A stretch of DNA of 64,000 nt from Streptomyces sp. DH37 (lineage in GTDB: Bacteria > Actinomycetota > Actinomycetes > Streptomycetales > Streptomycetaceae). A model generated the notes under the pieces. It was given only the letters and a program-made list of their open reading frames with translations, did no database searches and was not told where the DNA came from. This document shows, one piece after another, positions 1-9,983 of this stretch (its first letter is position 1; each line of letters opens with the position of its first letter). The translations under genes were made by a program, and so were the position numbers. The DNA lies in assembly GCF_029813835.1 (NCBI RefSeq), contig NZ_JARVKV010000023.1, forward strand, positions 16,759 to 80,758. Reading direction: 5' to 3'.

Positions 1-965
1 TCGCGGACCGGGTAGCGGAACGGGAAGTAGCTGACCGGGCTGTCGTGGCGCAGGGTCTCCTCCACCACGTCCTCCCAGCCCGCCCGGCCGGAGCGGACCA
101 GCTCCAGCTGGTCGCGGTGGGCGCACAGGGCGCGCACCGCGTTGGTGATCAGGTTGAGGGTGGTCTCGTGCCCGGCGACGATCAGCAGCAGCAGGGTGCC
201 GATCAGCTCCTCCTCGCTCAGCCGGTCGCCGTCGTCCTCGCGCGCGGCGATCAGGGCGCTGGTGAGGTCGTCGCCGGGGGCGGCGCGGCGCTCCGCCGCC
301 ACCTGGGCGAGGACTGCCGTGATCTCCCGGTTGGCGGCCACGGCCTCGGCGGGGGAGGTGTCGGTGCTGACGATGCGGTTGGACAGCCTGTGCAGCCGCA
401 GCCTCGGCTCCGGGCCGATGCCGAGCATCTCGCAGATCACGCTCATGGGCAGCGGGAAGGCGAAGTGTCGCCGCAGGTCGGCGGTCCCGTCCCCCTCCCG
501 GGCCGCCTCGGCCAGGTCGTCCAGCAGCTCGCCGGCCAGTTCCGCCACGCGCGGCCGCAGCGCCTCCACGCGGCGGGGCGTGAACGCCCGGGTGACCAGG
601 GAGCGCAGCCGCCGGTGGTCCGCGCCGTCGGCGGTCGTCATGCCGGGGACGGTCGCGAAGGTGCGCAGCGGCCAGCCCTCGGGGATCTCCCCGCGCCGGA
701 GGGCGGCGAAGTGGCAGGCGTTCTTGGCCACCTCCGGGTTCCCCAGGAACTCCCTCAGCTCCTCGTGCCCGGTGACGACGAACCCGTCGACGCCGCCGGG
801 GAGCACCACCGGCACGGCCGCCCCCCGCTCGCGCAGCCGCTCGTTGACCGGGTGCGGATCGGCGCCGCGCGGGTCGAGGACGTACGGTTCGGCGGACACG
901 GAGGTGGGGGCGGAGGCGGACACGGAGGCGGGGGCGGGCGCGGCGCCCGCGGCGGGTTCGGTCAT
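1..965 (-). CDS. Cytochrome P450, C-terminus cut by window edge
   Basis: This is a heme-thiolate monooxygenase, probably soluble and fed by a ferredoxin. The visible part has the canonical I-helix oxygen-activation motif AGHETT near residue 262 and a normal K-helix ExxR (EETLRHDSPV) near residue 302. The heme cysteine lies beyond the window start. The N-terminus is rich in Ala, Ser and Pro. Its ATG overlaps the TGA of the upstream P450 gene (ATGA), so the two are translationally coupled. It is the last visible gene of the conservon operon. In Streptomyces conservons a CYP157 gene is commonly followed by a CYP154-type gene, and this one fits that second place. The CYP family is inferred from position only. 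The substrate is unknown. Confidence 0.9.
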   Translation of the reverse strand, partial: MTEPAAGAAPAPASVSASAPTSVSAEPYVLDPRGADPHPVNERLRERGAAVPVVLPGGVDGFVVTGHEELREFLGNPEVAKNACHFAALRRGEIPEGWPLRTFATVPGMTTADGADHRRLRSLVTRAFTPRRVEALRPRVAELAGELLDDLAEAAREGDGTADLRRHFAFPLPMSVICEMLGIGPEPRLRLHRLSNRIVSTDTSPAEAVAANREITAVLAQVAAERRAAPGDDLTSALIAAREDDGDRLSEEELIGTLLLLIVAGHETTLNLITNAVRALCAHRDQLELVRSGRAGWEDVVEETLRHDSPVSYFPFRYPVR

Positions 966-2254
966 CTGGGGTCTCCCTGGGGAACGGCGGCGAGGTCGGG
1001 CTGCGGCGCGGTGAACCGGACGGGCAGCGCCGCCAGGCCCTTGGTCCAGGGCGACGACGCCCAGGCCAGCCGCTCCTCGGGCACCGCCAGTTCCATGTCG
1101 GGCAGGTGGTGCCGGAGGGTGTCCACCGCGGTGCGGGCGATCAGCCGGGCCGGGTCCTGCGCCGGGCAGGTGTGCGGTCCCGCGCTGAACGCCACGTGCG
1201 CGCGGTTGCCGGTGACGGGCCGCCCGTCGTCGGGCAGCACCTCCGGGTCGGTGTTGGCGGCGGCCAGCCCCAGCACGAGCATGTCCCCGGCGCGGATGTC
1301 CCGGCCCCCGAAGCGCATGTCGCGGACGGCGTAGCGGGCGGGGAAGTTCTGGGTGGGCGGGAACCGCCACAGCACCAGGTCCAGCGCGTCGTCCACGGTC
1401 AGGTGCCCGCCGGTCAGGGAGGAGCGCAGGGCCGGATCGGTCAGCAGGACGCGCAGCGCGGTGGCGATCCAGTTCTTCGTCGTCTGGTTGCCCGCGACGA
1501 TCATCACCACGATGTTGTGCAGCACCTCCTCGTCGCTGAGGCGGGCGGGGTGCTCCAGCAGCCGCGAGGTGACGTCGGGGCCGGGACGCCGCCGCTTCTC
1601 CCGGATCAGCGCCAGCAGGACGTTCTCCATGCGGCGGCTGGCGTGGGCGGAGTCGGCGTTGGCGGCGGCCGTGCCGGCGACGGCCTCGGCCAGCTGCTGC
1701 CCGGTCCGGTCGTCCACGCCCAGCATCTGCGCGATGACCTGGACGGGCAGCTTGTGCGCGTAGTGCGGTACGAGGTCGGCCTCGCGCCGGCGGGCGAAGG
1801 AGTCGATCAGCCGCTCGGCGGTGGCCCGCACCGTCCGGCGCAGCTCGTGCCCGTCGATCCGGTCCAGCGCGTCGGCGACCGCCGCCCGCATCCGCCGGTG
1901 CTGCTGACCGTCGGCGAACATCAGCGCCGGGCGCCAGCCGACGAACGCCATCAGCGGCGAGTCGGCCGGGACGCGGCCCTCGCGCAGCAGGTTCCAGCGC
2001 CGCGGATCGTGGCTGAAGTCCTGCTCCTCGCGGGCGAGGTGGAGCAGCTCCCGGTAGCCCATGACCAGCCAGACGTGGATGCCGGGGGCCAGGGCGACGG
2101 GGGCGACCGGGCCGTGCTCCGCGCGCAGCCGCTCGTACAGCGCCGACAGGTTGTCCCCGTCGAGGCCCGGTCCGTACAGCGGGGCGGGACGCCCGTGCGC
2201 CGGGCAGCCCGGCGGCGGCCCGGCGGCGGTGCGGTCGGGGAAGGGAACGGTCAT
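962..2254 (-). CDS. CYP157-like cytochrome P450 lacking the ExxR motif (conservon copy)
   Basis: A P450-fold protein of 430 residues. The heme loop is present, with its Cys near residue 362 (SAGPHTCPAQ). Two otherwise near-universal motifs are altered. The I-helix reads AGNQTT near residue 253, with Gln where Asp or Glu is expected. The K-helix ExxR is replaced by DLVLW near residue 291. The CYP157 family of Streptomyces is known to lack ExxR and to carry a motif ending in LW here, so family membership is likely. The ATG overlaps the TGA of the CvnD gene and the TGA overlaps the next P450 ATG. This places it inside the conservon operon. A close paralogue lies at 5520-6866. Whether it is catalytic is unclear. 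Confidence 0.92.
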   Translation of the reverse strand: MTVPFPDRTAAGPPPGCPAHGRPAPLYGPGLDGDNLSALYERLRAEHGPVAPVALAPGIHVWLVMGYRELLHLAREEQDFSHDPRRWNLLREGRVPADSPLMAFVGWRPALMFADGQQHRRMRAAVADALDRIDGHELRRTVRATAERLIDSFARRREADLVPHYAHKLPVQVIAQMLGVDDRTGQQLAEAVAGTAAANADSAHASRRMENVLLALIREKRRRPGPDVTSRLLEHPARLSDEEVLHNIVVMIVAGNQTTKNWIATALRVLLTDPALRSSLTGGHLTVDDALDLVLWRFPPTQNFPARYAVRDMRFGGRDIRAGDMLVLGLAAANTDPEVLPDDGRPVTGNRAHVAFSAGPHTCPAQDPARLIARTAVDTLRHHLPDMELAVPEERLAWASSPWTKGLAALPVRFTAPQPDLAAVPQGDPR

Positions 2255-2940
2255 GACGGCTCCGAGTCCGTGGCGGAGTTGACGAGGTGGGTGACGAGGG
2301 AGATCAGGGCCCTGAGGGACGACTCGCCGTCACGGGCGTCGCAGAACGTCAGCGGGGTGTGCGGCAGCAGGTCCAGCGCGGCCCGCAGCTCCTCCTCGGC
2401 GTACCGCGGGCTGTCCGGGAACCGGTTGACGGCGATGCTGAAGGGCAGGTCCAGGTCCTCCAGGTGGCCGATGGAGTCGAAGGACGCCTCCAGGTCGCGG
2501 GTGTCCACCAGGGCGAGCGCGCCCAGGGCGCCGCGCGCCAGCTCCCGCCAGGTGGGCAGGAAGCGCGGCTGCCCGGGGGTGCCGAACAGGTAGAGCACCA
2601 GCTCGCCGTCGATCGTGATCCGCCCGAAGTCCAGGGCGACGGTGGTGGTCCTCTTCGACCGCTCGCCGCCGGTGTCCACCCGGGCGCCCGCCCGGGTCAT
2701 CACGGCCTCGGTGGACAGCGGCCTGATCTCCGAGACCGCGCCGATCAGCGTGGTCTTGCCCACCCCGAACGGCCCGACGACCAGGATCTTGGCCGCGCCC
2801 GCGACGCTCGGCCGCACGTACACGCCGGACGTTCCCGCCGCGTCCCCGGGATCCGGGGACGCCTCCGGCTCCGGGGAAGCGGCGGGGCCGTCCGGGCGTA
2901 CGCCGGCGGCGGACGTGTCAGAGACGGCTCTCGAGCCCAT
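2251..2940 (-). CDS. cvnD: Conservon GTP-binding protein (CvnD)
   Basis: A small Ras/MglA-like GTPase of 229 residues, the signalling G protein of the conservon. The P-loop GPFGVGKTT is at residues 56-64 (K62). A switch region rich in Thr follows. The FGTPGQ motif stands in for the usual DxxG, and VNRF stands in for NKxD; both deviations are typical of CvnD proteins. The first 40 residues are an Ala/Pro/Glu-rich extension, so translation could start a little further in. The start overlaps the CvnC gene end by about 23 bases, and the stop overlaps the P450 start. In the Streptomyces model, CvnA-D form a membrane-associated heterocomplex resembling a eukaryotic G-protein-coupled system. The role here is inferred from that family knowledge. 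Confidence 0.93.
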   Translation of the reverse strand: MGSRAVSDTSAAGVRPDGPAASPEPEASPDPGDAAGTSGVYVRPSVAGAAKILVVGPFGVGKTTLIGAVSEIRPLSTEAVMTRAGARVDTGGERSKRTTTVALDFGRITIDGELVLYLFGTPGQPRFLPTWRELARGALGALALVDTRDLEASFDSIGHLEDLDLPFSIAVNRFPDSPRYAEEELRAALDLLPHTPLTFCDARDGESSLRALISLVTHLVNSATDSEPS

Positions 2941-3274
2941 GAAGCACCTTTCTCAGGAGGGAAACATCGGCACGCCGGGCCGGCGGCACGGGCGGCCGGG
3001 TCTCGACGAGCCCCCACTCGATGAGATCGGCCAGCAGAACCTGCACCACCGGCGGCGGCTGGCCCAGGTGCGCGGCGATCTCCGCGACCGACAGCAGGCC
3101 CTGGCAGCGCTCCACGATCCGCAGGTACTCCGGCTGGAGAGTGGCCGGGGGCGTGACGCCGGAGGCCAGGACGAGCGTCTCCCAGGGCAGGTCCCGGGAG
3201 GAGCCCGAACGCCCCTTCGTGATCACGTAGGGGCGTATCGCGGAGGTGCCTCGCGCCTCCTCCTCATCCCTCAT
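2918..3274 (-). CDS. cvnC: Conservon DUF742 protein (CvnC)
   Basis: A 118-residue DUF742 protein. The C-terminal half reads like a winged-helix domain (LSVAEIAAHLGQPPPVVQVL around residues 60-80), and the centre holds the family's hydrophobic Leu/Gln/Pro core. DUF742 proteins are the third member of conservons and are thought to connect the roadblock protein and the GTPase. No DNA-binding role is shown. The ATG lies 11 bases inside the CvnB gene, and the end overlaps the CvnD start, so all three are read from one message. The length is normal for the family. Confidence 0.9.
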   Translation of the reverse strand: MRDEEEARGTSAIRPYVITKGRSGSSRDLPWETLVLASGVTPPATLQPEYLRIVERCQGLLSVAEIAAHLGQPPPVVQVLLADLIEWGLVETRPPVPPARRADVSLLRKVLHGLESRL

Positions 3275-3716
3275 GCGGCCGGTCCGCCGCGTCGCGGGGC
3301 TGGCTGCTCAGGTGCGCTCCGATCCTCGCGACCAGTACCTGCATCTGCTGGGCCACCAGGCCCACGTCGGCGTCGACGTCGGTGGCCACCCCCAGATGGG
3401 CCCCGGCGCCGGCGGAGGTGAACAGCGCGAACCCGTGCTCGGACTCCAGCATGAGCTGCCGTACGCCGGCCCCCTGGCCGAAGAGCAGGGAGACCGTGGA
3501 CAGGCCGGTCATGGTCAGTGCCGCGCAGGCGGCGGAGAGCGACTCGGCCTCGTCCACGCCGAGGTGCGGCACCGGGCCCGACAGGCCCTCGGCGGAGATG
3601 TGCCCCAGGCGGAGCCCGTCCTCGGACACCACGACGGCGTGGCGCACCCCCGGGATCTCCGTCAGGGGACGCAGCATCCAGCCCACGTCGGGCAGTCTCG
3701 TTATGGCTCCGGCCAC
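3264..3716 (-). CDS. cvnB: Conservon roadblock/LC7 protein (CvnB)
   Basis: A 150-residue roadblock/LC7-domain protein. Members of this family act as modulators or scaffolds for Ras-like GTPases, here the neighbouring CvnD. The alternating strand and helix pattern and the HAVVVSEDGLRLGHIS segment near residue 25 match the fold. The GTG start overlaps the TAG of the CvnA gene (TAGTG), which indicates coupling to the sensor-kinase-like protein. The C-terminus has a short polar tail. No enzymatic residues are expected. Confidence 0.92.
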   Translation of the reverse strand: MAGAITRLPDVGWMLRPLTEIPGVRHAVVVSEDGLRLGHISAEGLSGPVPHLGVDEAESLSAACAALTMTGLSTVSLLFGQGAGVRQLMLESEHGFALFTSAGAGAHLGVATDVDADVGLVAQQMQVLVARIGAHLSSQPRDAADRPHEG

Positions 3717-5272
3717 TACCGGCCTTCCTCTCGTTCGTCGGTCTGCGGGGCACTCTCCAGCTCGGCCCGGCCACGCCGGGCGCCGGAGACGATGTCGGCC
3801 ACGGACGCGCCCGCGGCCTCGGGCGACCAGGGAGCCCGGGAAGTCGGGGGAGGCCCGCCGGCGGCCTCCGCGCGGTGCCCGCCCGGCGGCCGGGACAGCG
3901 GGTCGGCCGGCGAGCGCCGCCGGCTGCGCCGCCGCGGCAGACCGTTGGGGGTCAGGGGCCCCTCGTCACCGGGCCGGGCCTCCGCGCCGCCGACCCGCTC
4001 CGTGCGGTCCCGGCCCTCCCGGCCCTCCGGACGCTCCGGGGCGGGTACGGCCTCCCGCGGGCGGGCGTGCTCGGCGGCGGGTGTTGCGAGGGACGCCGGT
4101 TCCCGGTCGATCGGCTCGGTCAGCAGCCGGTGCGGCACGAACAGCACCGCCCGGGTCCCGCCGTACGCCGAGGCGGTCGTCAGCTCCACCCCGAAGCCGA
4201 GCTGCCGGGACCAGCGGCCCACGCAGGCGAGCCCCAGCCGGGGCACCGCTCCCAGCTCGGTCAGGTCCAGGCCGTGCCGCAGCTGCCGCAGCGCCTGCTC
4301 CATCACGTCGGGGGGCATGCCCAGGCCCGCGTCGTCGATCTCGACGACCGCGCCCGCGGCCACCTCGCGGACCGAGACGACCACCTGGGTGCGCGAGGGC
4401 GAGAACACCGTGGCGTTCTCCAGGATCTCGGCCGTGGCGTGCATCAGCCCCTCCACGGCGGGCGGCACCACGTACAGGTTCTGCCCGCCGTGCACCTCCA
4501 CCCGGCCGAACTCCACGATCCGCGACTGCGCGCCGCGCACGCAGTCGAACAGCGACACCGGGCGCGACTCGCGCCGGGTCGGCCAGATCCCGCACATCAC
4601 CAGCAGCGTCTGGGCCTTGCGGGTCATCTGGGCCGCCGCGTGGTCGGCCTTCATCACCTCGGCCATCAGGTCCGGGTCCTTGATGAACCGCTCGACGCGG
4701 TCCAGCACCTGCTGCTGCACCGTCGCCATCACGTGCATGTTCCTGGCGACGGACTCGAAGGCCGCCTGCACCGAGTCGCGCAGCGCGCGCTCCCGGCGCA
4801 CCGCCTCGTCCGACCCCAGCGCCTCCACCACGGCCTCCAGCGCCCGGGCGAACTCCTCACCGGTCTCGGCGGGCGGCAGGGCGGGCCCCGGAACCCCGTC
4901 CAGGCCGCGTCCGTCGCGCACCCGCTCGATGACGGCCGGCGCCCGCACGGACGCCAGACGGACCACCTCGGCGTTCCGCGCGGCGGCCAGGGCGTGCTCC
5001 CGCGCGGCCCGCTCGCGCAGCTCGCCGATCCGCCCGCGCAGCCGGAGGAGTCCGGCCAGGCACAGCGCCAGTGCCGTCACCAGGACGCCGGCGCCCGCGG
5101 CGAACCACCCCGCGGCGGGAACCGGCCGCCCGGCGGGGAGGGAGACCACCAGCCCCACCGCGACCGCCGCTCCGCAGGCGGCGGACACCGCCGCGGCCGG
5201 CCACCAGAATTTCCGTCCCCCCGCTTGCCGGCTCACCACTGGTGACAACGACCTCTCAGACGAAGCGATCAC
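3716..5272 (-). CDS. cvnA: Conservon sensor histidine-kinase-like protein (CvnA)
   Basis: A membrane protein of 518 residues that heads the conservon. Two N-terminal membrane segments (about residues 23-44 and 53-77) flank a very short external loop. A helical cytoplasmic region follows, then a GHKL ATPase domain with an N-box around residues 277-290 (ILENATVFSP) and a G1 box DDAGLGMP near 312. The last 120 residues are a disordered Pro/Arg/Glu-rich tail. Members of this family resemble nitrate-sensor kinases but often lack a clear phospho-acceptor His; I do not see a convincing H-box. The GTG start follows a 247-base region that contains the palindrome at 5365-5378. The signal sensed is unknown. 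Confidence 0.92.
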   Translation of the reverse strand: MIASSERSLSPVVSRQAGGRKFWWPAAAVSAACGAAVAVGLVVSLPAGRPVPAAGWFAAGAGVLVTALALCLAGLLRLRGRIGELRERAAREHALAAARNAEVVRLASVRAPAVIERVRDGRGLDGVPGPALPPAETGEEFARALEAVVEALGSDEAVRRERALRDSVQAAFESVARNMHVMATVQQQVLDRVERFIKDPDLMAEVMKADHAAAQMTRKAQTLLVMCGIWPTRRESRPVSLFDCVRGAQSRIVEFGRVEVHGGQNLYVVPPAVEGLMHATAEILENATVFSPSRTQVVVSVREVAAGAVVEIDDAGLGMPPDVMEQALRQLRHGLDLTELGAVPRLGLACVGRWSRQLGFGVELTTASAYGGTRAVLFVPHRLLTEPIDREPASLATPAAEHARPREAVPAPERPEGREGRDRTERVGGAEARPGDEGPLTPNGLPRRRSRRRSPADPLSRPPGGHRAEAAGGPPPTSRAPWSPEAAGASVADIVSGARRGRAELESAPQTDEREEGR

Positions 5273-5364
5273 AACCGGTCCGGTTCCGCACCCATCCGGG
5301 CGGGCCCGGGATCGCAGAGATCCTACTCACCAACTGGCTCGAGGACAGCGGGACTTCGTTCGGT

Positions 5365-5378
5365 TTCCGGTACCGGAA
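5365..5378. promoter_or_regulatory. 14-bp perfect palindrome upstream of cvnA
   Basis: TTCCGGTACCGGAA is a perfect palindrome centred about 100 bases upstream of the cvnA GTG, in the gap between the second P450 gene and the conservon. It has no loop, so it is a better candidate for a dimeric regulator site than for a terminator. On the minus strand a TAGGAT hexamer at 5325-5320 could be the -10 of a cvnA promoter, but no good -35 is seen. Confidence 0.35.
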
Positions 5379-5519
5379 GGCCGCGGGATTCCGGATGGGA
5401 CCGGGGGATCGCGCGATGGCGGGCCCCCGGCGGCTCCACGGCCCGAGCCGGACACGGCCCCTCCCCGACGCGTCCTCGGGGGGAACCCGCCGTCCCGCCC
5501 CCTCCCGGCGGGTCCCCGG

Positions 5520-6866
5520 TCAGCCGCCCGCGCGGCGCGTACGGGGGGCGGCGGGCATGGTGACGGGCACGGTGACGGGCACGGTGGCGGCGAGGCCGGG
5601 CCGCGGCGCGGCGAACCGGACGGGCAGCGCCGCCAGCCCCCTGGTCCAGGGCGACGACGCCCAGGCCAGCCGCTCCTCGGGAACGGCCAGCTCCATGCCC
5701 GGCAGCCGCTGCCGCAGCACCTCCACGGCCGTCCGCGCGATCAGCCGGGCCGGTTCCTGGGCCGGGCAGGTGTGCGGCCCCGCGCCGAACGCCATGTGCG
5801 CGCGGTTGCCCGTCGCCGGCCGCCCGCCGCCGGGCAGCACCTCCGGGTCGGCGTTGGCGGCGGCCAGCCCCAGCACGAGCATGTCGCCGGCCCGCACCTG
5901 CTGCCGGCCCAGGAGGACGTCGCGGACGGCGTAGCGGCCGGGGAAGTTCTGGGTCGGCGGGAACCGCCACAGCACCAGGTCCAGCGCCTCGTCCACGGTC
6001 AGGCGCCCGTCCTCCACGGAGGAGCGCAGGGCCGGATCGGTCAGCAGGACGCGCAGCGTGGTGGCGATCCAGTTCTTCGTCGTCTGGTGGGCCGCCACCA
6101 CCGTCACCGCCAGGTTGTGCAGCACCTCCTCGTCACCGAGGCGGGCGGGGTGGCGCAGCAGGCGGGAGGCGAGGTCGGGGCCCGGTTCGCGCCGCTTCTC
6201 CTCGATCAGCGCCAGCAGGACGCGCTCCAGGCGGCGGCTGGCGTGGGCGGAGTCGGCGTTGGCGGCGGCCGTGCCGGCGACGGCCTCGGCCAGCTTCCGG
6301 CCGGCCCGCTCGTCCGCCCCCAGCAGCCGGGTCACGACCCGGGCCGGCAGCTTGTGCGCGTAGTGCGGTACGAGGTCGGCCTCGCGCCGCCCGGCGAAGG
6401 AGTCGATCAGCCGGTTCGCCGCGGCCCGCACCGTACGGCCCAGTTCGCCGCCGTCGATCCGGTCCAGCGCGTCGGCGACCGCCGCCCGCATCCGCCGGTG
6501 CCGCCGCCCGTCGGCGAACATCAGCGCCGGGCGCCAGCCGACGAACGCCATCAGCGGGGAGTCGGCCGGGACGCGGCCCTCGCGCGGCAGGCGCCAGTGC
6601 CGCGGATCGTGGCTGAAGTCCCGTTCGCCGCGCGCCACCCGCAGCAGTTCCCGGTAGCCCATGACCAGCCAGGCGTGCACCCCCGGGGCCAGGGCGACGG
6701 GGGCGACCGGGCCGTGCTCCGCGCGCAGCCGCTCGTACAGCGCCGACAGGTCGTCCCCGTCGAGGCCCGGTCCGTACAGCGGGGCGGGACGCGGGCGGTG
6801 GGGCCGGACGGGGCGGTCCGGCGGTGTCCCGGTCTCGGTCCGGGGACGGCGGGGAACAGCGGTCAT
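5520..6866 (-). CDS. CYP157-like cytochrome P450, second copy upstream of the conservon
   Basis: A 448-residue paralogue of the conservon P450 at 962-2254, with long identical stretches in protein and DNA. It shares the atypical K-helix DLVLW (near residue 294) in place of ExxR and keeps the heme Cys (near 366, GAGPHTCPAQ). The I-helix diverges further, reading AAHQTT, so the conserved Gly is lost as well as the acidic residue. I prefer the ATG at 6866, which has GGAG eight bases upstream and matches the paralogue's N-terminus; an in-frame ATG at 6902 would add 12 residues. It lies 247 bases upstream of cvnA on the same strand. Catalytic competence is doubtful from the sequence alone. Confidence 0.9.
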   Translation of the reverse strand: MTAVPRRPRTETGTPPDRPVRPHRPRPAPLYGPGLDGDDLSALYERLRAEHGPVAPVALAPGVHAWLVMGYRELLRVARGERDFSHDPRHWRLPREGRVPADSPLMAFVGWRPALMFADGRRHRRMRAAVADALDRIDGGELGRTVRAAANRLIDSFAGRREADLVPHYAHKLPARVVTRLLGADERAGRKLAEAVAGTAAANADSAHASRRLERVLLALIEEKRREPGPDLASRLLRHPARLGDEEVLHNLAVTVVAAHQTTKNWIATTLRVLLTDPALRSSVEDGRLTVDEALDLVLWRFPPTQNFPGRYAVRDVLLGRQQVRAGDMLVLGLAAANADPEVLPGGGRPATGNRAHMAFGAGPHTCPAQEPARLIARTAVEVLRQRLPGMELAVPEERLAWASSPWTRGLAALPVRFAAPRPGLAATVPVTVPVTMPAAPRTRRAGG

Positions 6867-7135
6867 GCGGTGGCTCCGGGGGCGGGAAGGGGAGCGGCCC
6901 ATGAGTGGCCCGTACGTCCGGAGACAACGCGGTACCGGCGGCCATGGTCAACCGCCGTTTCCGAAAAGAGTCTTGAAATACCACTCAGGGGTGAGCGGCG
7001 CCCCGCCGGCCACCGGCCCGCACGGCGCGGGGGCCGACGCGGCTACGGTGAACCCGCGGGACCGTACGAGGACGGGCCCGGCGGAACCGACGAGAACGAG
7101 ACCGAGAACGAGAACGACGACGAGGAGCGGCGGCC

Positions 7136-7495
7136 GTGGCGGAGACCGGGATCCTGACCGTGCTGACCACCACCGACAGCCCCGAGAAGGCCGAGTCCCT
7201 GGCGCGCGGCGCGGTGGAGGCGCGCGTCGCCGCGTGCGCCCAGGTCTCCGGCCCGGTGACGTCGGTCTACCGGTGGGAGGGCGAGGTGCGGGCCGAGCGC
7301 GAGTGGCAGGTGCTGCTGAAGACGCCGGCGGACCGCTACGACGCCCTGGAGGCGCACCTGCGCGCGGCGCACGACTACGACACCCCGGAGATCATCGCCA
7401 CCCCGGTCGTCCGCGGCGGCGCCGACTACCTGGCCTGGGTCGCGGCGGAGACGCGGCGGGCGGAGGGAGCGGGGGACGCGCCGAGCGGCGCCTGA
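7136..7495 (+). CDS. cutA: Divalent cation tolerance protein CutA
   Basis: A 119-residue CutA1-family protein, a very stable trimeric ferredoxin-fold protein of the cytosol linked to divalent metal tolerance. The family core is visible: an N-terminal strand with TTTDS, then VAACAQV near residue 40, SVYRWEGEV around 52, and the C-terminal HDYDTPEIIATPV around 90. GTG is chosen as start because GAGGAG lies eight bases upstream. The leader (about 7089-7125) is a run of GAGAACGA-like purine repeats. The gene is monocistronic, facing the molybdoenzyme gene across a strong hairpin. A biochemical role for CutA is not settled. Confidence 0.93.
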   Translation: MAETGILTVLTTTDSPEKAESLARGAVEARVAACAQVSGPVTSVYRWEGEVRAEREWQVLLKTPADRYDALEAHLRAAHDYDTPEIIATPVVRGGADYLAWVAAETRRAEGAGDAPSGA

Positions 7496-7568
7496 GCGGT
7501 CACGGGGCGAGGTGGCGGCGCAGGGCGGCGTCGACGCCGGTCAGGACGTGCGGCGGCGTACGCGTCGA

Positions 7569-7610
7569 CGAAGGCGATGTCCTCCCGGGGAGGACCCACG
7601 CCTGCCTTCG
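7569..7610. terminator. Bidirectional hairpin between cutA and the molybdoenzyme gene
   Basis: An outer stem CGAAGGC/GCCTTCG (7569-7575 with 7604-7610) encloses an inner stem formed by GTCCTCC and GGAGGAC (7579-7595). Both convergent genes end close by, so it can serve as a terminator for both. The stretch 7496-7621 shows no convincing gene. Confidence 0.6.
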
Positions 7611-7621
7611 TACCGACCGCG

Positions 7622-9823
<2,202 letters not shown>

Positions 9824-9846
9824 GCCGCCCAGCGTGCGTCGCGCGT

Positions 9847-9884
9847 GTTACGCCGCGCGCCCCCGCGGGTTACGGGGCGGGCAC
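9847..9884. promoter_or_regulatory. Candidate GlnR box upstream of the nitrate reductase gene
   Basis: Two exact GTTAC blocks (9847-9851 and 9869-9873) are 22 bases apart, the repeat distance of the Streptomyces GlnR box (gTnAC-n6-GaAAC repeated). The intervening b-sites (CGCCC and GGCAC) are poor. The site ends 24 bases before the nasA start and lies between divergent genes. GlnR control of nitrate assimilation is established in Streptomyces; its action here is inferred. Confidence 0.45.
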
Positions 9885-9983
9885 ACCGGCCTCAGCCCGC
9901 CCGGCCCCGCGCCGTGAGCCGTGCGCAACCGGACGTCACGGCACCGCAACGGCCGGGCAACCGCGGGCCGCCACACTCGGACC

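Noticed and set aside
3246..7157. A 1303-codon open frame on the plus strand
   Set aside because: It runs antisense across the whole conservon and the second P450 gene. Its product is Arg/Pro/Gly-rich without any domain, as expected of an antisense shadow in high-GC DNA.
7496..7621. Short coding remnant between cutA and the molybdoenzyme gene
   Set aside because: A minus-strand frame reads PPHVLTGVDAALRRHLAP and looks gene-like, but it has no independent start and the region is occupied by a terminator hairpin.
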